A stretch of 64,000 bases of DNA from Methanobacteriota archaeon (GCA_023440975.1 JAEZRD010000067.1:7966-71965); one strand, 5' to 3'; shown: positions 38,803 through 48,668, counted from the stretch's first letter. Notes: generated by a model from the letters alone, not told the origin. Numbers and translations: made by a program.

Positions 38803-39903
38803 TTAAGACATTTGTGATTCGTTTAGTCCTGAACTTTTAAGTAAGTCTGTTACTTGTTGATCGTTTAAATCAATATGATAATAATCAGAGTAGAACTCTT
38901 TAGTTGCATCTTTTAAATGTATATCAGAGTATTGGTCAGGATATAATACTTTAGCAACCCATGGCACTCCTATAATTATGTTAGCACCTGGAGGTCTATC
39001 AATCCATTTGAATGGAGATTGTGGTGATAAGTATACTTGATGATTCTTAACAGCATTAATATTAGACCATGTTGAGTCATTGTAGACTTTATTATAGAAG
39101 TCAGGGTCATTTGCAATGATTACGTCAGGATTCCATCCTACTACTTGTTCTATTGATACTTGGACTTGCCCTTCTCCTGATTGATTTTGAACATCTGCAA
39201 CATTGTATCCTCCACATAAACTTATGAGTTGTGCATGTGCTGTACCATTTGGATCTGTGCTTAATCCATCTTCACCTTCTGCATAGTAGACTGTTTTACG
39301 CTCATTATTTGGGATTGTTGAGTTTGTTTTATTTACGATTTGTAAATATTTATCATTAAATGCACATAGACTGTTTGCTTTGTCTTCAGCTCCTACTAGT
39401 TTTCCTACGAATTTTATTGATGAATCGATTTTAGTAACATCTGTGTTATCTGTTACTCCCACTACTGGTATTGTTCCGAATTTTTCTTGTCTGTCTTGTA
39501 TTGTGGAGTTATCTGCACTGCCTTCTGATAGGGATTCGATTACTACATCTGGATTTGCTGCTATGAATTGTTCATAGCTTCCATCATTTGAACCATACCA
39601 TCCTCCTATGTTTGGTAAATCTTTGTATTGGTCTGGTACGTATTGTAGTTCTTCATTTGTCCATTGAAAGTTTAATCCTCCTAATTTTTCTGGAGCTAGC
39701 ATGTATACTATTGTTGTCATTGGTGGACTTGTTGCTACTACTGTGTTTACTGATGTTGGAACTGTTACTGTTCTATTTGCCATGTCTGTTATTGTTGTGT
39801 TTCCTTTTGACATGGTTGATGGTGACATGAAGGCTGTTACTCCGATTGCAGCTATTAATAGTATTGCGAGTACTATGAGTATTATTTTTGTTTTCTTTTC
39901 CAT
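38803..39903 (-). CDS. FecB/BtuF-type substrate-binding protein
   Basis: 366 residues: N-terminal signal/anchor (6-26), then a class III (Peripla_BP_2) binding fold with DMANRTVTVP, an AANPDVVIES block and WNPDVIIANDP. No lipobox Cys; the protein is probably held by its uncleaved N-terminal helix. First gene of the importer operon, divergent from fdhD. Ligand unknown. FdhD and FmdE neighbours make Mo/W or iron plausible. Confidence 0.87.
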   Translation of the reverse strand: MEKKTKIILIVLAILLIAAIGVTAFMSPSTMSKGNTTITDMANRTVTVPTSVNTVVATSPPMTTIVYMLAPEKLGGLNFQWTNEELQYVPDQYKDLPNIGGWYGSNDGSYEQFIAANPDVVIESLSEGSADNSTIQDRQEKFGTIPVVGVTDNTDVTKIDSSIKFVGKLVGAEDKANSLCAFNDKYLQIVNKTNSTIPNNERKTVYYAEGEDGLSTDPNGTAHAQLISLCGGYNVADVQNQSGEGQVQVSIEQVVGWNPDVIIANDPDFYNKVYNDSTWSNINAVKNHQVYLSPQSPFKWIDRPPGANIIIGVPWVAKVLYPDQYSDIHLKDATKEFYSDYYHIDLNDQQVTDLLKSSGLNESQMS

Positions 39904-40220
39904 GATTATCCCAAAAAATTTTTATTTTAATTTGATTATAATTATTCTATTAACGATACTTTTTTTAAGATTTTAAATAAATTTGTTTATTATGATTTTA
40001 AAAAGACTTTTAATAATATATTTTTAAGTTTTTAATATTATAATATGTTTTTAAGCTTTTTTTATAGAAAAAGTTAATATTTTTTAATTTTTTATATTAA
40101 CGACCTGAATGTATTTATCATTGAATTGTTATAAATAATTTACTAAATATAAAAAATATTATATATAACAATAGTTATAAACTTAAAGTAAAGAATAAAA
40201 AAAATATAAAGGGAAAAAAG
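39904..40220. promoter_or_regulatory. Divergent promoter spacer: importer operon and fdhD, with TATAAC-AATA-GTTATA palindrome
   Basis: 317 bases. The palindrome (40164-40179) is identical over 17 bases to the site before the E1-like gene (ATATAACAATAGTTATA). It overlaps a TATA-like run (about 40158-40166) 42 bases before the fdhD ATG, where a repressor could block the promoter. Leftward TATA candidates for the importer lie near 40010-40055. AAAGGG before the ATG is the fdhD SD. Confidence 0.55.
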
Positions 40221-41045
40221 ATGACACACCTAAAAAAAATAAAAGCCATCCGATACCAAAATGGGAAACACAAAGAAATAGACGAAGAAACCGTCACAGA
40301 TGAATTCACAAACTTAATAATAGACCAACTACCTCCAAGAAAATTTTCAACATACCCTGAAAACCTAGAAGACTTCGCAATAGGTTACACTCTAGGAGAA
40401 GGATTAATAAGAAACATAAAAGACATCCAAAACATCAATATAGAAGGACAAAATGTTTTCATAAAAACAAAACTAAACAACAAAATACAAGGCAAAGAAA
40501 ATGGAATAATAAGAAACAACACAGGAGAAAATATGTGTTGTAGCTGTATGAACTTACTAAACGGAGGATCAGTTCTATCCGACAGTGGAGGAGGATGGAG
40601 ATCAAATAATACACAAGTCCAACCAGTAAAATCAAATCTGAAAATAAATTCAACAGATATCATAAAAAATATGAAAAGATTAACTGACAAAGCAATAATT
40701 TGGCAAAAAACAGCAAGCGTACATGTAGCACAACTAGTCTATGGTGAAGAATACATAATAAGAGAAGATGTAAGTAGACATGTAGCAGTGGATAAAGTAA
40801 TAGGAGCTGCAGCAAAACGTAAATATGACTTATCCCAATCTTACATATTATATAGTGGAAGAATGCCTGCAGATATGGTTATAAAAGTAGTGAGAGTTGG
40901 AATTCCAATACTCATATCAAATGCTGCACCAGCAGGTTCAGGATATGAAATTGCTAAAAATGGAAACATAACATTAATAGGTTTCGTTCGAGGAGATAGA
41001 TTTAATCTTTACACAAGCCCAGAAAGAGTAAACCTAGATAAATAA
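40221..41045 (+). CDS. fdhD: Formate dehydrogenase accessory sulfurtransferase FdhD
   Basis: 274 residues. FdhD passes sulfur from a cysteine desulfurase to the Mo/W centre of formate dehydrogenase. Family motifs: GYTLGEGLI, the loop cysteines C106/C107-x-C109 (ENMCCSCMN; the family pattern is CxxC), HVAQLV, REDVSRHVAVDKVIG (quoted in part), SGRMPADMV and SNAAPAGSG. Single gene with its own palindromic promoter, convergent with hxlB. Confidence 0.94.
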   Translation: MTHLKKIKAIRYQNGKHKEIDEETVTDEFTNLIIDQLPPRKFSTYPENLEDFAIGYTLGEGLIRNIKDIQNINIEGQNVFIKTKLNNKIQGKENGIIRNNTGENMCCSCMNLLNGGSVLSDSGGGWRSNNTQVQPVKSNLKINSTDIIKNMKRLTDKAIIWQKTASVHVAQLVYGEEYIIREDVSRHVAVDKVIGAAAKRKYDLSQSYILYSGRMPADMVIKVVRVGIPILISNAAPAGSGYEIAKNGNITLIGFVRGDRFNLYTSPERVNLDK

Positions 41046-41067
41046 AAAATAAGTAATAAAAATGATT

Positions 41068-41658
41068 TTATTCTAAAACAGTGTGTCTAGATTTTAAATC
41101 ACTTTCAGTTTTTCCCATATAATGCATTAACTCACAAACAAGCCCATCTAAGAATACAAGAGAGGTAATCTCAAAAGCAGTTCCTAAAGGAGTAAGTGAA
41201 GTATAATTACCATCAATTTGACGTTTCATATAATCTTTATCATCAACTTCAATTTTAGTTCTACCTCTAACAAAGAGAATAGCATCAGATAATTTACCAA
41301 GAGATGATTCTGGATAAGATGTTAAAGCTATTACTTTTGAACCACGATTTTTACTAATTTCAACTGCATTAACAACAGTGTTAGTTTCACCAGAACCAGA
41401 AATAGCTAAAATACAATCATCTGCATAAATAGCAGGAGAAATAGTTTCTCCAACAACATAAGCACTAAGACCTAAATGCATTAATCGCATTGCAAAAGCT
41501 TTACCTGCAAGTCCAGATCTTCCTGCCCCAATAACAAAAATGTTTTTAGAAGTAGTTAAAATTTCAATAATATTATTAATACTATCTTCATCTAAATAGT
41601 CTTCAGCAGTTTCAATATTATCTAACATCGCTTTAATAGATGTTTTCATTAATTCCAT
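41068..41658 (-). CDS. hxlB: 6-phospho-3-hexuloisomerase
   Basis: 196-residue SIS-domain isomerase, converting 3-hexulose-6-phosphate to fructose-6-phosphate. In methanogens it works in the reversed ribulose-monophosphate route that supplies pentose phosphates. SIS motifs: FVIGAGRSGLAGKAFAMRLMHLG (in part) and ILAISGSGETNTV; C-terminal FEITSLVFLDGLVCELM. Full length. No partner hexulose-phosphate synthase is seen here. Confidence 0.92.
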   Translation of the reverse strand: MELMKTSIKAMLDNIETAEDYLDEDSINNIIEILTTSKNIFVIGAGRSGLAGKAFAMRLMHLGLSAYVVGETISPAIYADDCILAISGSGETNTVVNAVEISKNRGSKVIALTSYPESSLGKLSDAILFVRGRTKIEVDDKDYMKRQIDGNYTSLTPLGTAFEITSLVFLDGLVCELMHYMGKTESDLKSRHTVLE

Positions 41659-41815
41659 ATTATATTTCCAACCTATATTTTATAAAATAAAAATTTATTT
41701 TTTAATCCAAAAAAAATCAAATATTATCATTTAATTATATAATTATGTTTAATAATTTGAATATTTATAATTATTTATTAGTTAAAATAAAAAAATTATA
41801 AGATACTGAATTTTT

Positions 41816-42715
41816 ATGAAGGAAGAAACTAAAATTAAACCTAAAATTGGATTAGAAATTAATGGAGAACAATATAATTACAAAGTATTTGAATCCTTAA
41901 AATCATTATCAAAGACTCATTCTTTAAGAAAAACAGCATCAGAATTAAATATTTCTCATTCTGTATTAGATAGAAGAATAAAAAAAGCTGAAAAAAAATT
42001 AGGATTTAAATTAGTGACAAATAAGCATGGTTCTGGTTCAATTTTAACATCTGAAGGATTAGATTTAATCAAAATATACTCTCAATATGATATCCGATTA
42101 AAGGAATCTAAAAAAGTTAATATAGCTGGGGGGCATATTATTAGTGGAGTTTTAGAATCTATTAGTAATGAGGTTCCATTTGATATAACTGTTTTTAGTA
42201 GTGATGATGAAAGTGCATTTGAATTAGGTAAAAGAGATTTAATTGATATTCTTGCATTAGATGATCCATTAATTGGTTTTGAACATGATTTAGATTTTAC
42301 AGCTATAGCTTATGATTATTTAACTTTAATTTCTAATGATAACTCTGAAAATATAAAGGATATTAATGAATTAGAAGGAAAAAATTTTATTGGTGTTAAA
42401 GGAAGTGCTCAAAGATTAGCATGGGACACATTAAAACAAAAGAATATAAATTTCAATATTGTTAAAGAAGTTAAATCCCAATTTGATGCTTTTAAAATAG
42501 TTAAAAATAATCCAGATTTTTATACTTTCCTTAATGCAAGTTATTTTAAAGGGAATGATATTTTAAAAGTTGAAACAAATCATATAATTAGTTTAATTCA
42601 GGTTAATGAGGATAAAAAAGAAACTAGACAATTTATTGAATATATGTTAAATGAAGGTCAAGATAAATTAGCTAAACAAGGTTTCACTCCTATAAAACCA
42701 TGGAAAGTAGTTTAG
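41816..42715 (+). CDS. ModE-type HTH regulator with C-terminal substrate-binding-like domain
   Basis: 299 residues. A LysR/ModE-type winged HTH lies at residues about 15-85 (SLRKTASELNISHSVLDRRIKKAEKKLG). The rest (about 100-295) resembles the ModA/COG1910 periplasmic-binding fold (IAGGHIISGVLESI, LIDILALDDPLIG, ELEGKNFIGVKGSAQRLAWD, quoted in part) instead of the molbindin domain of E. coli ModE. I infer a one-component molybdate/tungstate or anion sensor. It follows fdhD/hxlB and is a candidate binder of the TATAAC or GATATG palindromes. Confidence 0.78.
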   Translation: MKEETKIKPKIGLEINGEQYNYKVFESLKSLSKTHSLRKTASELNISHSVLDRRIKKAEKKLGFKLVTNKHGSGSILTSEGLDLIKIYSQYDIRLKESKKVNIAGGHIISGVLESISNEVPFDITVFSSDDESAFELGKRDLIDILALDDPLIGFEHDLDFTAIAYDYLTLISNDNSENIKDINELEGKNFIGVKGSAQRLAWDTLKQKNINFNIVKEVKSQFDAFKIVKNNPDFYTFLNASYFKGNDILKVETNHIISLIQVNEDKKETRQFIEYMLNEGQDKLAKQGFTPIKPWKVV

Positions 42716-42815
42716 TTAAATATTATTACTTTTCATATGGTAGGAAAAAATAGAATAATATTAAAGTATATAATTAATGTTTAGAGAAAAAATTTTTATG
42801 AGGTGACTTATTTTT

Positions 42816-43727
42816 ATGATTAATAAAGATTTACTTGCAATTGGACATACTGCTCTAGATTGCATAATAACTGTTGATGAATTTCCACAAGCAAATTCAT
42901 CTTCTGCAATTAATACAATGAAAAATTTAAATGGTGGTGCTGCGGCTAATGTTGCAATGGTTGCATCTAAAATGGGATTGAAAACATCTTTAGTTTCTGC
43001 TGTTGGGGGGGAGTTTAAAGATTCTAAATATGCTAAAGAAATGATAAAAGCTGGTGTTGATATTAGTTCCATGATTGTTGTTGAAGATGAAACTACTCCT
43101 ACAGCTTTTGTATTAACAAATGATAATAAAGACCAAATAAGTTACTTTTATTGGGGAGCTGGTAAGAATTTTAAGGATTCTAAAACTCCTGATAAATCTA
43201 TAAGTGAATCTAAAGCTATTCATTTAGCTACTGGTGATCCTGATTATAATTGGAAATGTAGTAAGGAAGCTAGAGCTCAGGAAAAATTAATATCTTTTGA
43301 TCCGGGTCAAGATTTAGTTATGTATAGTCCTGAAAGACTTAAAGAGGTTATTGGTAATATTAATATTTTGTTTGGTAATCATTATGAAATTCAAAGGATT
43401 CAAGATAGTTTAAATGTTGATATTAATGGTTTAAGGGAATTAGGACCTCAGTTAGTTGTTAAGAGTTGTGGTGAAGAAGGTAGTAAGATTTATAGTGATG
43501 AAGGTAAAATTGATATTGATGCTATTTATCGTCCTGCTGTAGATCCTACTGGTGCTGGTGATTCTTATCGTGCTGCATTTTTAAGTAAATTTTTAAATGG
43601 TTTTTCATTGGAAGATTGTGCTAAATTTGCATCTTCTGTTTCTAGTTTTATTGTTGAGGCTAGAGGTTGTCAAACAAATATTCCTTCTTTTGAGGATGCT
43701 ACTTCTAGAATGAAGAATTTTTATTAA
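42816..43727 (+). CDS. PfkB-family sugar/nucleoside kinase
   Basis: 303-residue ribokinase-fold kinase. The N-terminal motif LNGGAAANVAMVASKMG and the C-terminal DPTGAGDSYRAAFLSKFL (catalytic Asp in GAGD) are both intact. The closest archaeal relative with a proven function known to me is MJ0406, a broad nucleoside kinase; ribokinase or fructokinase roles cannot be excluded. SD GAGGTGA at about 42800-42806. Confidence 0.88.
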   Translation: MINKDLLAIGHTALDCIITVDEFPQANSSSAINTMKNLNGGAAANVAMVASKMGLKTSLVSAVGGEFKDSKYAKEMIKAGVDISSMIVVEDETTPTAFVLTNDNKDQISYFYWGAGKNFKDSKTPDKSISESKAIHLATGDPDYNWKCSKEARAQEKLISFDPGQDLVMYSPERLKEVIGNINILFGNHYEIQRIQDSLNVDINGLRELGPQLVVKSCGEEGSKIYSDEGKIDIDAIYRPAVDPTGAGDSYRAAFLSKFLNGFSLEDCAKFASSVSSFIVEARGCQTNIPSFEDATSRMKNFY

Positions 43728-43918
43728 ATTAGTTAATAAGGATTGTAGTTTATATAATTCTTTCTTTTTTTCTCTTTTTTTTGATTAATTTTATATATAA
43801 TGAAAATATACTTCTTAAATAGAATTCAACTTAACTTAAATTCAATTAAATTTTAATTGAATAAAGCTTAATTGATTTTTATTAAAATTATCATTAAAAA
43901 ATTAGTAACGGTGAAAAA

Positions 43919-45247
43919 ATGACACAACTAACAGATGCCAAAAAAGGAATACTTACAGAAGAAATGAAAACTGTAGCCCAAAAAGAAGGAGTAAGTGAAG
44001 AATTCATACTTAACTCCGTAAAAAACGGGACTATTGCAATCCCAAAAAACATAAACCATGACATAGAAGCCTCAGGAATTGGAGCAGGACTAAAAACCAA
44101 AGTAAACGCAACAGTCGGAACCTCCACAGACATAGTAAACTTCGACGAAGAAGTATACAAAGCACAAGTAGCAATAGACAATGGAGCAGACTGCTTAATG
44201 GAACTAAGTATTGGTGGAGACCTCGACGAAATCAGAAGAAGAGTACTCAAAATGAGCCCACTACCAGTAGGAAGCGTACCAATCTACCAAGCAGCAATAG
44301 AATCAATAAGAGAACAAGGTTCCGCAATTTACATGGACGAAGACCAAATGTTCAAAACCATAGAAAAACAAGCAAAAGACGGAATAGACTTCATGGCTAT
44401 CCATTGTAGTGTAAACATAGAAACACTAGCAAGACTTAAAAAACAAGGAAGAAAAACTGGATTAGTAAGTAGAGGCGGAGCATTCATATCCTCCTGGATT
44501 GTAGAAAACGAAGAAGAAAATCCACTTTACAAAAACTTCGACAATGTCCTAGATATTGCAAAAGAATATGACGTAGTAATGTCAATGGCAAATGCAATGA
44601 GAGCAGGAGCAATAGCGGACTCAACAGATAGAGCACAAGTACAAGAATTAATAGTACTCGGAGAATTAGTCGATAGAGCAAGAGAAGCAGGAGTCCAAAC
44701 AATGATTGAAGGACCAGGACACATACCTCTAAACGAAATCCCTGCAAACGTAACAATACAAAAGAAAATGTGTAGAAACGCACCATTCTACATGCTCGGA
44801 CCATTAGTATGTGATATCGCACCAGGATACGACCATATTGTTTCATCCATTGGAGCAGCAGCATCAGCAAAAGCAGGAGCGGACTTCATATGTTATGTAA
44901 CACCTGCAGAACACTTAGCACTACCATCACCACAAGATGTAAAAGACGGAGTTATCGCAACAAGAATCGGAGCATATGTTGGAGACATGGCAAAAGGAGT
45001 TCACAACGGAGAAAAAGACTTAATAATGGCAAATGCACGAAAAGACTTAGATTGGGAAGCACAATATGCAGCAGCAATGTGTCCAGAAGATGCACGTGCA
45101 AAAAGAGATCAAAGACCTCCTGAAGATTCCGATACATGTACCATGTGCGGAGACTTCTGCGCAATAAAAATTGTCAATGAATGGTTAGATAGAGCAGAAC
45201 CTGATTTCTTTGATGAAATGAGTAATGCAAAATCTACAGCAAAATAA
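43919..45247 (+). CDS. thiC: Phosphomethylpyrimidine synthase ThiC
   Basis: 442-residue radical SAM enzyme that turns aminoimidazole ribotide into HMP phosphate for thiamine. The C-terminal cluster motif is CTMCGDFC (CxxCxxxxC). Other family blocks: [35 protein letters not shown] and [16 protein letters not shown] (in part). The start ATG follows GGTGAAAA. The 191-base upstream spacer shows no TPP-riboswitch core that I recognise. Codons here are rich in AGA/ATA/CTA, as in glnA and lysS, a high-expression style. Confidence 0.95.
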   Translation: MTQLTDAKKGILTEEMKTVAQKEGVSEEFILNSVKNGTIAIPKNINHDIEASGIGAGLKTKVNATVGTSTDIVNFDEEVYKAQVAIDNGADCLMELSIGGDLDEIRRRVLKMSPLPVGSVPIYQAAIESIREQGSAIYMDEDQMFKTIEKQAKDGIDFMAIHCSVNIETLARLKKQGRKTGLVSRGGAFISSWIVENEEENPLYKNFDNVLDIAKEYDVVMSMANAMRAGAIADSTDRAQVQELIVLGELVDRAREAGVQTMIEGPGHIPLNEIPANVTIQKKMCRNAPFYMLGPLVCDIAPGYDHIVSSIGAAASAKAGADFICYVTPAEHLALPSPQDVKDGVIATRIGAYVGDMAKGVHNGEKDLIMANARKDLDWEAQYAAAMCPEDARAKRDQRPPEDSDTCTMCGDFCAIKIVNEWLDRAEPDFFDEMSNAKSTAK

Positions 45248-45271
45248 AATAAAAATTAAATTTAAATAAAT

Positions 45272-45310
45272 GGAAAATCTATTTTCCTTATTTTTACTTT
45301 TTTTATTAAT
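45272..45310 (+). terminator. Hairpin plus T-rich run after thiC
   Basis: GGAAAAT (45272-45278) and ATTTTCC (45281-45287) make a 7-bp stem, followed by a T-rich stretch (to about 45310). It lies 25 bases after the thiC stop. The rest of the 343-base spacer (to 45590) is AT-rich with a TATA-like run near 45565 before lysS; nothing else seen. Confidence 0.65.
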
Positions 45311-45590
45311 AAATTTAAATTCTCTAAATTAAATAAATTTTAATATTTTTTTATAACTGATTGTAAAACACTTATTTTATAAAAATATAAAGCGTGAATA
45401 ATATTTTTTCTATATTCTTAATCTTTTTATAATATGATTTTAAAATATAATGTATAAGAATTTAGATTTTCTTATAATTGATATTCTTATTTTTATAAAA
45501 AATTTTTTAATATTAAAATAACATGAAATTTTACTTTTATTTTAGACTAATTAAATTAAAAAAACATATTATAATTATAACGGTGAAACA

Positions 45591-47174
45591 ATGGAACATT
45601 GGATAGAAAGAATAGCTAATGAATTAAATGAAATGGATGTTGACAAACATGTCATTGCAAGTGGTACATCTATATCAGGATCCATACATATTGGAAATTC
45701 CTGTGATGTATTTATAGCAAATGCAGTAGGTAAAAAATTAAGAGAATTAGGAGCTCAATCAGAAACTATATGGATAGCAGACGATCATGACCCCCTTAGA
45801 AAAGTACCTTACCCATTACCAGAAAACTATGATAAATACCTTGGAATGCCATACTCCAACATACCATGCCCAGACGGATGCTGTAAAAACTTTGTAGAAC
45901 ACTTCGAAAAACCATTCTTATCAACATTAGACCAATTTGGTATCGAATTAACAACAAAATCTGGGTTCGAAATGTACAAAAACGGAGAATACAACGACTC
46001 CATAAAAATCGCTCTTGAAAAAGCAGATGAAATAAGAGCAATAATGGATCAATACAGAAGAACACCATTAGCAGAAGACTGGTTACCATACAATCCAATC
46101 TGTGAAAAATGTGGAAGAGTAAACACAACAACAGCATATGATTACCAAGGAGATAAAATATCATACAAATGTGAATGTGGACACGAAGGAGAAGTAGACT
46201 ATAAAACAGGAAACGGGAAATTAACTTGGAGAGTAGAATGGGCAGCAAGATGGAAAATATTCCAAATAACCTGTGAACCATTTGGAAAAGATCACGCTGC
46301 AAGTGGAGGTTCCTATGATGTTAGTAAAATAATAACAAAAGACATCTTCGACTACAAAGCACCCTACCCAGTACCATACGAATGGATTACATTAGATGGA
46401 GAAGCAATGAGTAAATCCCATGGAGTATTCTTCACACCACAACAATGGTTAGACATAGGCCCAGCAGAAAGCTTAAACTACTTCTTATTTAGAAGCAAAC
46501 CAATGAAAGCAAAAGATTTCTCACCAAAAATGCAATATTTAGACTTAATGGATCAATTCGACACAGTAGAAAAAGTTTACTACAATGAAGAAGAAGCACC
46601 ATCTGAAAAAGAAGGTAAAAAATTCAAAAAGATTTATGAAATAAGTGAAATCAAAAATAATGAAACATTACCATTCAGACCTCCTTACAGATTCCTTGTA
46701 AATGCATACCAAATAGCAGGAAACGATTTAGAGAAAATATTTGGAATATTAAAAAGAAATTCCCAATTAACCCCAAGTTTCCAAGACAAAGAATTTAAAG
46801 ATTTAACTGAAAACGAAATAGCACAATACCAAGAAAGAGTAGATAATGTTAAAAACTGGTTAGAAACATATGCTCCAAATTTCGTTAAATTCCAAGTACA
46901 AAAAAATAGTATACCAAAATTACCACTTCCAGACGAGCAAATAGCTTTCTTAAAAGATTTAGCAGACATGATGGAAGAAAAAGAATTCACACGTGCGGAA
47001 GATTTACATGACGAAATGTATAAAATCTTAGAAAAACACGAATTAAAACCACAAAAAGGATTCCAAGCAATTTACAAAATGATTCTTGGAAGAAAACAAG
47101 GCCCACGTGCTGCTTCATTCCTTTTAACCTTGGATAAAGACTTTGTAATTAAAAGATTACGTCAAGAAGCATAA
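45591..47174 (+). CDS. lysS: Lysyl-tRNA synthetase, class I
   Basis: 527 residues. Class I synthetase motifs are present: the HIGH-like SGSIHIGN at about residues 26-33 and the KMSKS-like EAMSKSHG at about 270. Two zinc-binding pairs, CEKCG and CECG, lie in the middle. Class I LysRS is typical of methanogenic archaea in place of the class II enzyme. The ATG follows GGTGAAACA. Confidence 0.95.
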   Translation: MEHWIERIANELNEMDVDKHVIASGTSISGSIHIGNSCDVFIANAVGKKLRELGAQSETIWIADDHDPLRKVPYPLPENYDKYLGMPYSNIPCPDGCCKNFVEHFEKPFLSTLDQFGIELTTKSGFEMYKNGEYNDSIKIALEKADEIRAIMDQYRRTPLAEDWLPYNPICEKCGRVNTTTAYDYQGDKISYKCECGHEGEVDYKTGNGKLTWRVEWAARWKIFQITCEPFGKDHAASGGSYDVSKIITKDIFDYKAPYPVPYEWITLDGEAMSKSHGVFFTPQQWLDIGPAESLNYFLFRSKPMKAKDFSPKMQYLDLMDQFDTVEKVYYNEEEAPSEKEGKKFKKIYEISEIKNNETLPFRPPYRFLVNAYQIAGNDLEKIFGILKRNSQLTPSFQDKEFKDLTENEIAQYQERVDNVKNWLETYAPNFVKFQVQKNSIPKLPLPDEQIAFLKDLADMMEEKEFTRAEDLHDEMYKILEKHELKPQKGFQAIYKMILGRKQGPRAASFLLTLDKDFVIKRLRQEA

Positions 47175-47195
47175 ATAAATTAAACAAAATTCTTT

Positions 47196-47222
47196 TATTC
47201 TTTCTTTTACAAAGAAAGAATA
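47196..47222. terminator. Bidirectional terminator between lysS and the deaminase gene
   Basis: A perfect 12-bp stem TATTCTTTCTTT / AAAGAAAGAATA with a 3-base loop (TAC). It sits between two convergent genes with T/A-rich tracts on both sides, so it can serve both. Confidence 0.7.
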
Positions 47223-47251
47223 CCTTTTACTTATTTAAAAAAAAATATTAT

Positions 47252-47722
47252 TCATAATGTAGTTGTAGAATTACCTACTTTTTCAAGCTCTTTTTCCCAA
47301 GATTCTGGATTATTTTTAACATAACTTAAAAACAATTCCCTACACTCAGGAATATCAAGAACTACAACTTCAACATTATTATCTTTTAACAATTGTTCTG
47401 CACCCATAAGAGTTTTATTCTCACCAATAACTACACGTGGAATATTATACAATAATACTGCACCAGAACACATGGGGCATGGAGAAAGAGTAGTATATAA
47501 TGTTATTTTTTTATAATCTTCACTAAATAAACGACCAGCATTTTCTATAGCATCCATTTCACCATGAAGAATAACTGAATCATTCTGAATTAATTTATTA
47601 TGACCCTTAGAAATAACATGATTATCTTCTACTAAAACAGCACCAATAGGGATACCTCCCTCATCAAGTGATTTTTTAGCCTCATCAATAGCTAAACCCA
47701 TAAAATAAGTATCAGAACACAT
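47252..47722 (-). CDS. Cytosine deaminase (yeast Fcy1 type)
   Basis: 156 residues from ATG 47722 (a TTG nine bases upstream has no SD). Zinc site: HGE and PCPMC. The whole protein resembles yeast cytosine deaminase Fcy1 more than tRNA adenosine deaminase TadA: GGIPIGAVLV, HGEMDAIENAGRL, TLYTTLSPCPMCSGA, NIPRVVIGEN and the C-terminal VVVLD..EC(R/K). Expected reaction: cytosine to uracil for pyrimidine salvage. The match is from memory of Fcy1. Confidence 0.8.
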   Translation of the reverse strand: MCSDTYFMGLAIDEAKKSLDEGGIPIGAVLVEDNHVISKGHNKLIQNDSVILHGEMDAIENAGRLFSEDYKKITLYTTLSPCPMCSGAVLLYNIPRVVIGENKTLMGAEQLLKDNNVEVVVLDIPECRELFLSYVKNNPESWEKELEKVGNSTTTL

Positions 47723-47786
47723 AAAAATCAAAATAATTTAAAAAAAAATAGAAAAGTATTAAAGAATTAAAAATAATTCTTTAATT

Positions 47787-48668
47787 TTAATCTTTATCTG
47801 GAGATTTATTCTTTAATCTATCAAAGAAACCTCTCTCAGATTGAGATTTAATAGTTTTCTTAAGCTTCTTATTTTGTTCCTCAAGTTTATTGATAGCTTT
47901 AGTTTTACTAGATATTTCAGTATGAAGTTTATCATTACTTTTAGTACGTTTAGATATTTCATCGTTTAATTTAGAAATTTCATCTTCAAGTTTAGCAATA
48001 TCCCCCTTCATACTATCCTTTTTATTAGATTGAGATTGCTTAAATTCTCTTAATTCACGATTAACATTAGCTAATTCAGATTTAAGTTTGGATGTTTCCT
48101 CATTAAGTTTAGATAATTCTTTATTCTTATTTTTTAAATCATTAGCTTTTTGGTTTAACTCTTTAGATTTATTTTTAAGCTCTTTTTTAGTTTTATTTAA
48201 CTCTTCAGTTAATTTATCTACTTTTTCAGAAGATTCCTCCCCATTTGAATGTTCATCCTTAACTTCTTTTTCTTCAGTTTTAGGTTTTTTACCTTCTTTT
48301 TTAGCTTTTTCTTCAGCTTCAACTTGAGCTAACCCTTTTTTCTCAATTTCTAAAATTTGAGATTCTAATTCATCAAATCGAACTTTAGCTAATTGAAGAT
48401 CAGCACCTTTTTTAGCTACGCTATCACTTAAATCAGCATTAATTTCTAATTGATTAAAATACTTTTTAGTACTTTCTTCTAAAGCAGAAGTTAACTCTTT
48501 TTTAAGCTTCTTTAACTCCTTATTTTCCTTTCTAAGTTCAGGGACAACATGATTAGTTAAATTATCTAATTCCACTGCCTGATTTTTAATTTTTTGGTTT
48601 TTATTTTTTAATTGTTTTTCTAAACTATCAATTTTTTCTTGTGAGTTTTCTTCTGAAATATAAACCAC
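47787..48668 (-). CDS. Long coiled-coil protein of unknown function
   Basis: 293 residues, Lys/Glu/Leu/Asn-rich, with heptad repeats along nearly the whole chain (KQLKNKNQKIKNQAVELDNL, ELNKTKKELKNKSKELNQK) and no membrane segment. A short KEGKKPKTEEKEVKDE linker breaks the coil. The annotated start is GTG at 48668, but this overlaps the SD GGTGG; an in-frame ATT at 48657-48659 has normal spacing. No family recognised; a structural or chromosome-associated role is conceivable. Confidence 0.7.
   Translation of the reverse strand: MVYISEENSQEKIDSLEKQLKNKNQKIKNQAVELDNLTNHVVPELRKENKELKKLKKELTSALEESTKKYFNQLEINADLSDSVAKKGADLQLAKVRFDELESQILEIEKKGLAQVEAEEKAKKEGKKPKTEEKEVKDEHSNGEESSEKVDKLTEELNKTKKELKNKSKELNQKANDLKNKNKELSKLNEETSKLKSELANVNRELREFKQSQSNKKDSMKGDIAKLEDEISKLNDEISKRTKSNDKLHTEISSKTKAINKLEEQNKKLKKTIKSQSERGFFDRLKNKSPDKD

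Noticed and set aside
43728..43918. TPP riboswitch before thiC
   Set aside because: The conserved CTGAGA and ACCTG cores of the THI element are absent.
44484..44870. Antisense ORFs of over 100 codons inside thiC, fwdA, lysS and others
   Set aside because: They lie opposite strong family-matched genes, have low-complexity Leu/Ser-rich translations and no SD.
47723..47731. TTG start for the cytosine deaminase
   Set aside because: No SD precedes it and the three added residues are outside the family; the ATG at 47722 is preferred.
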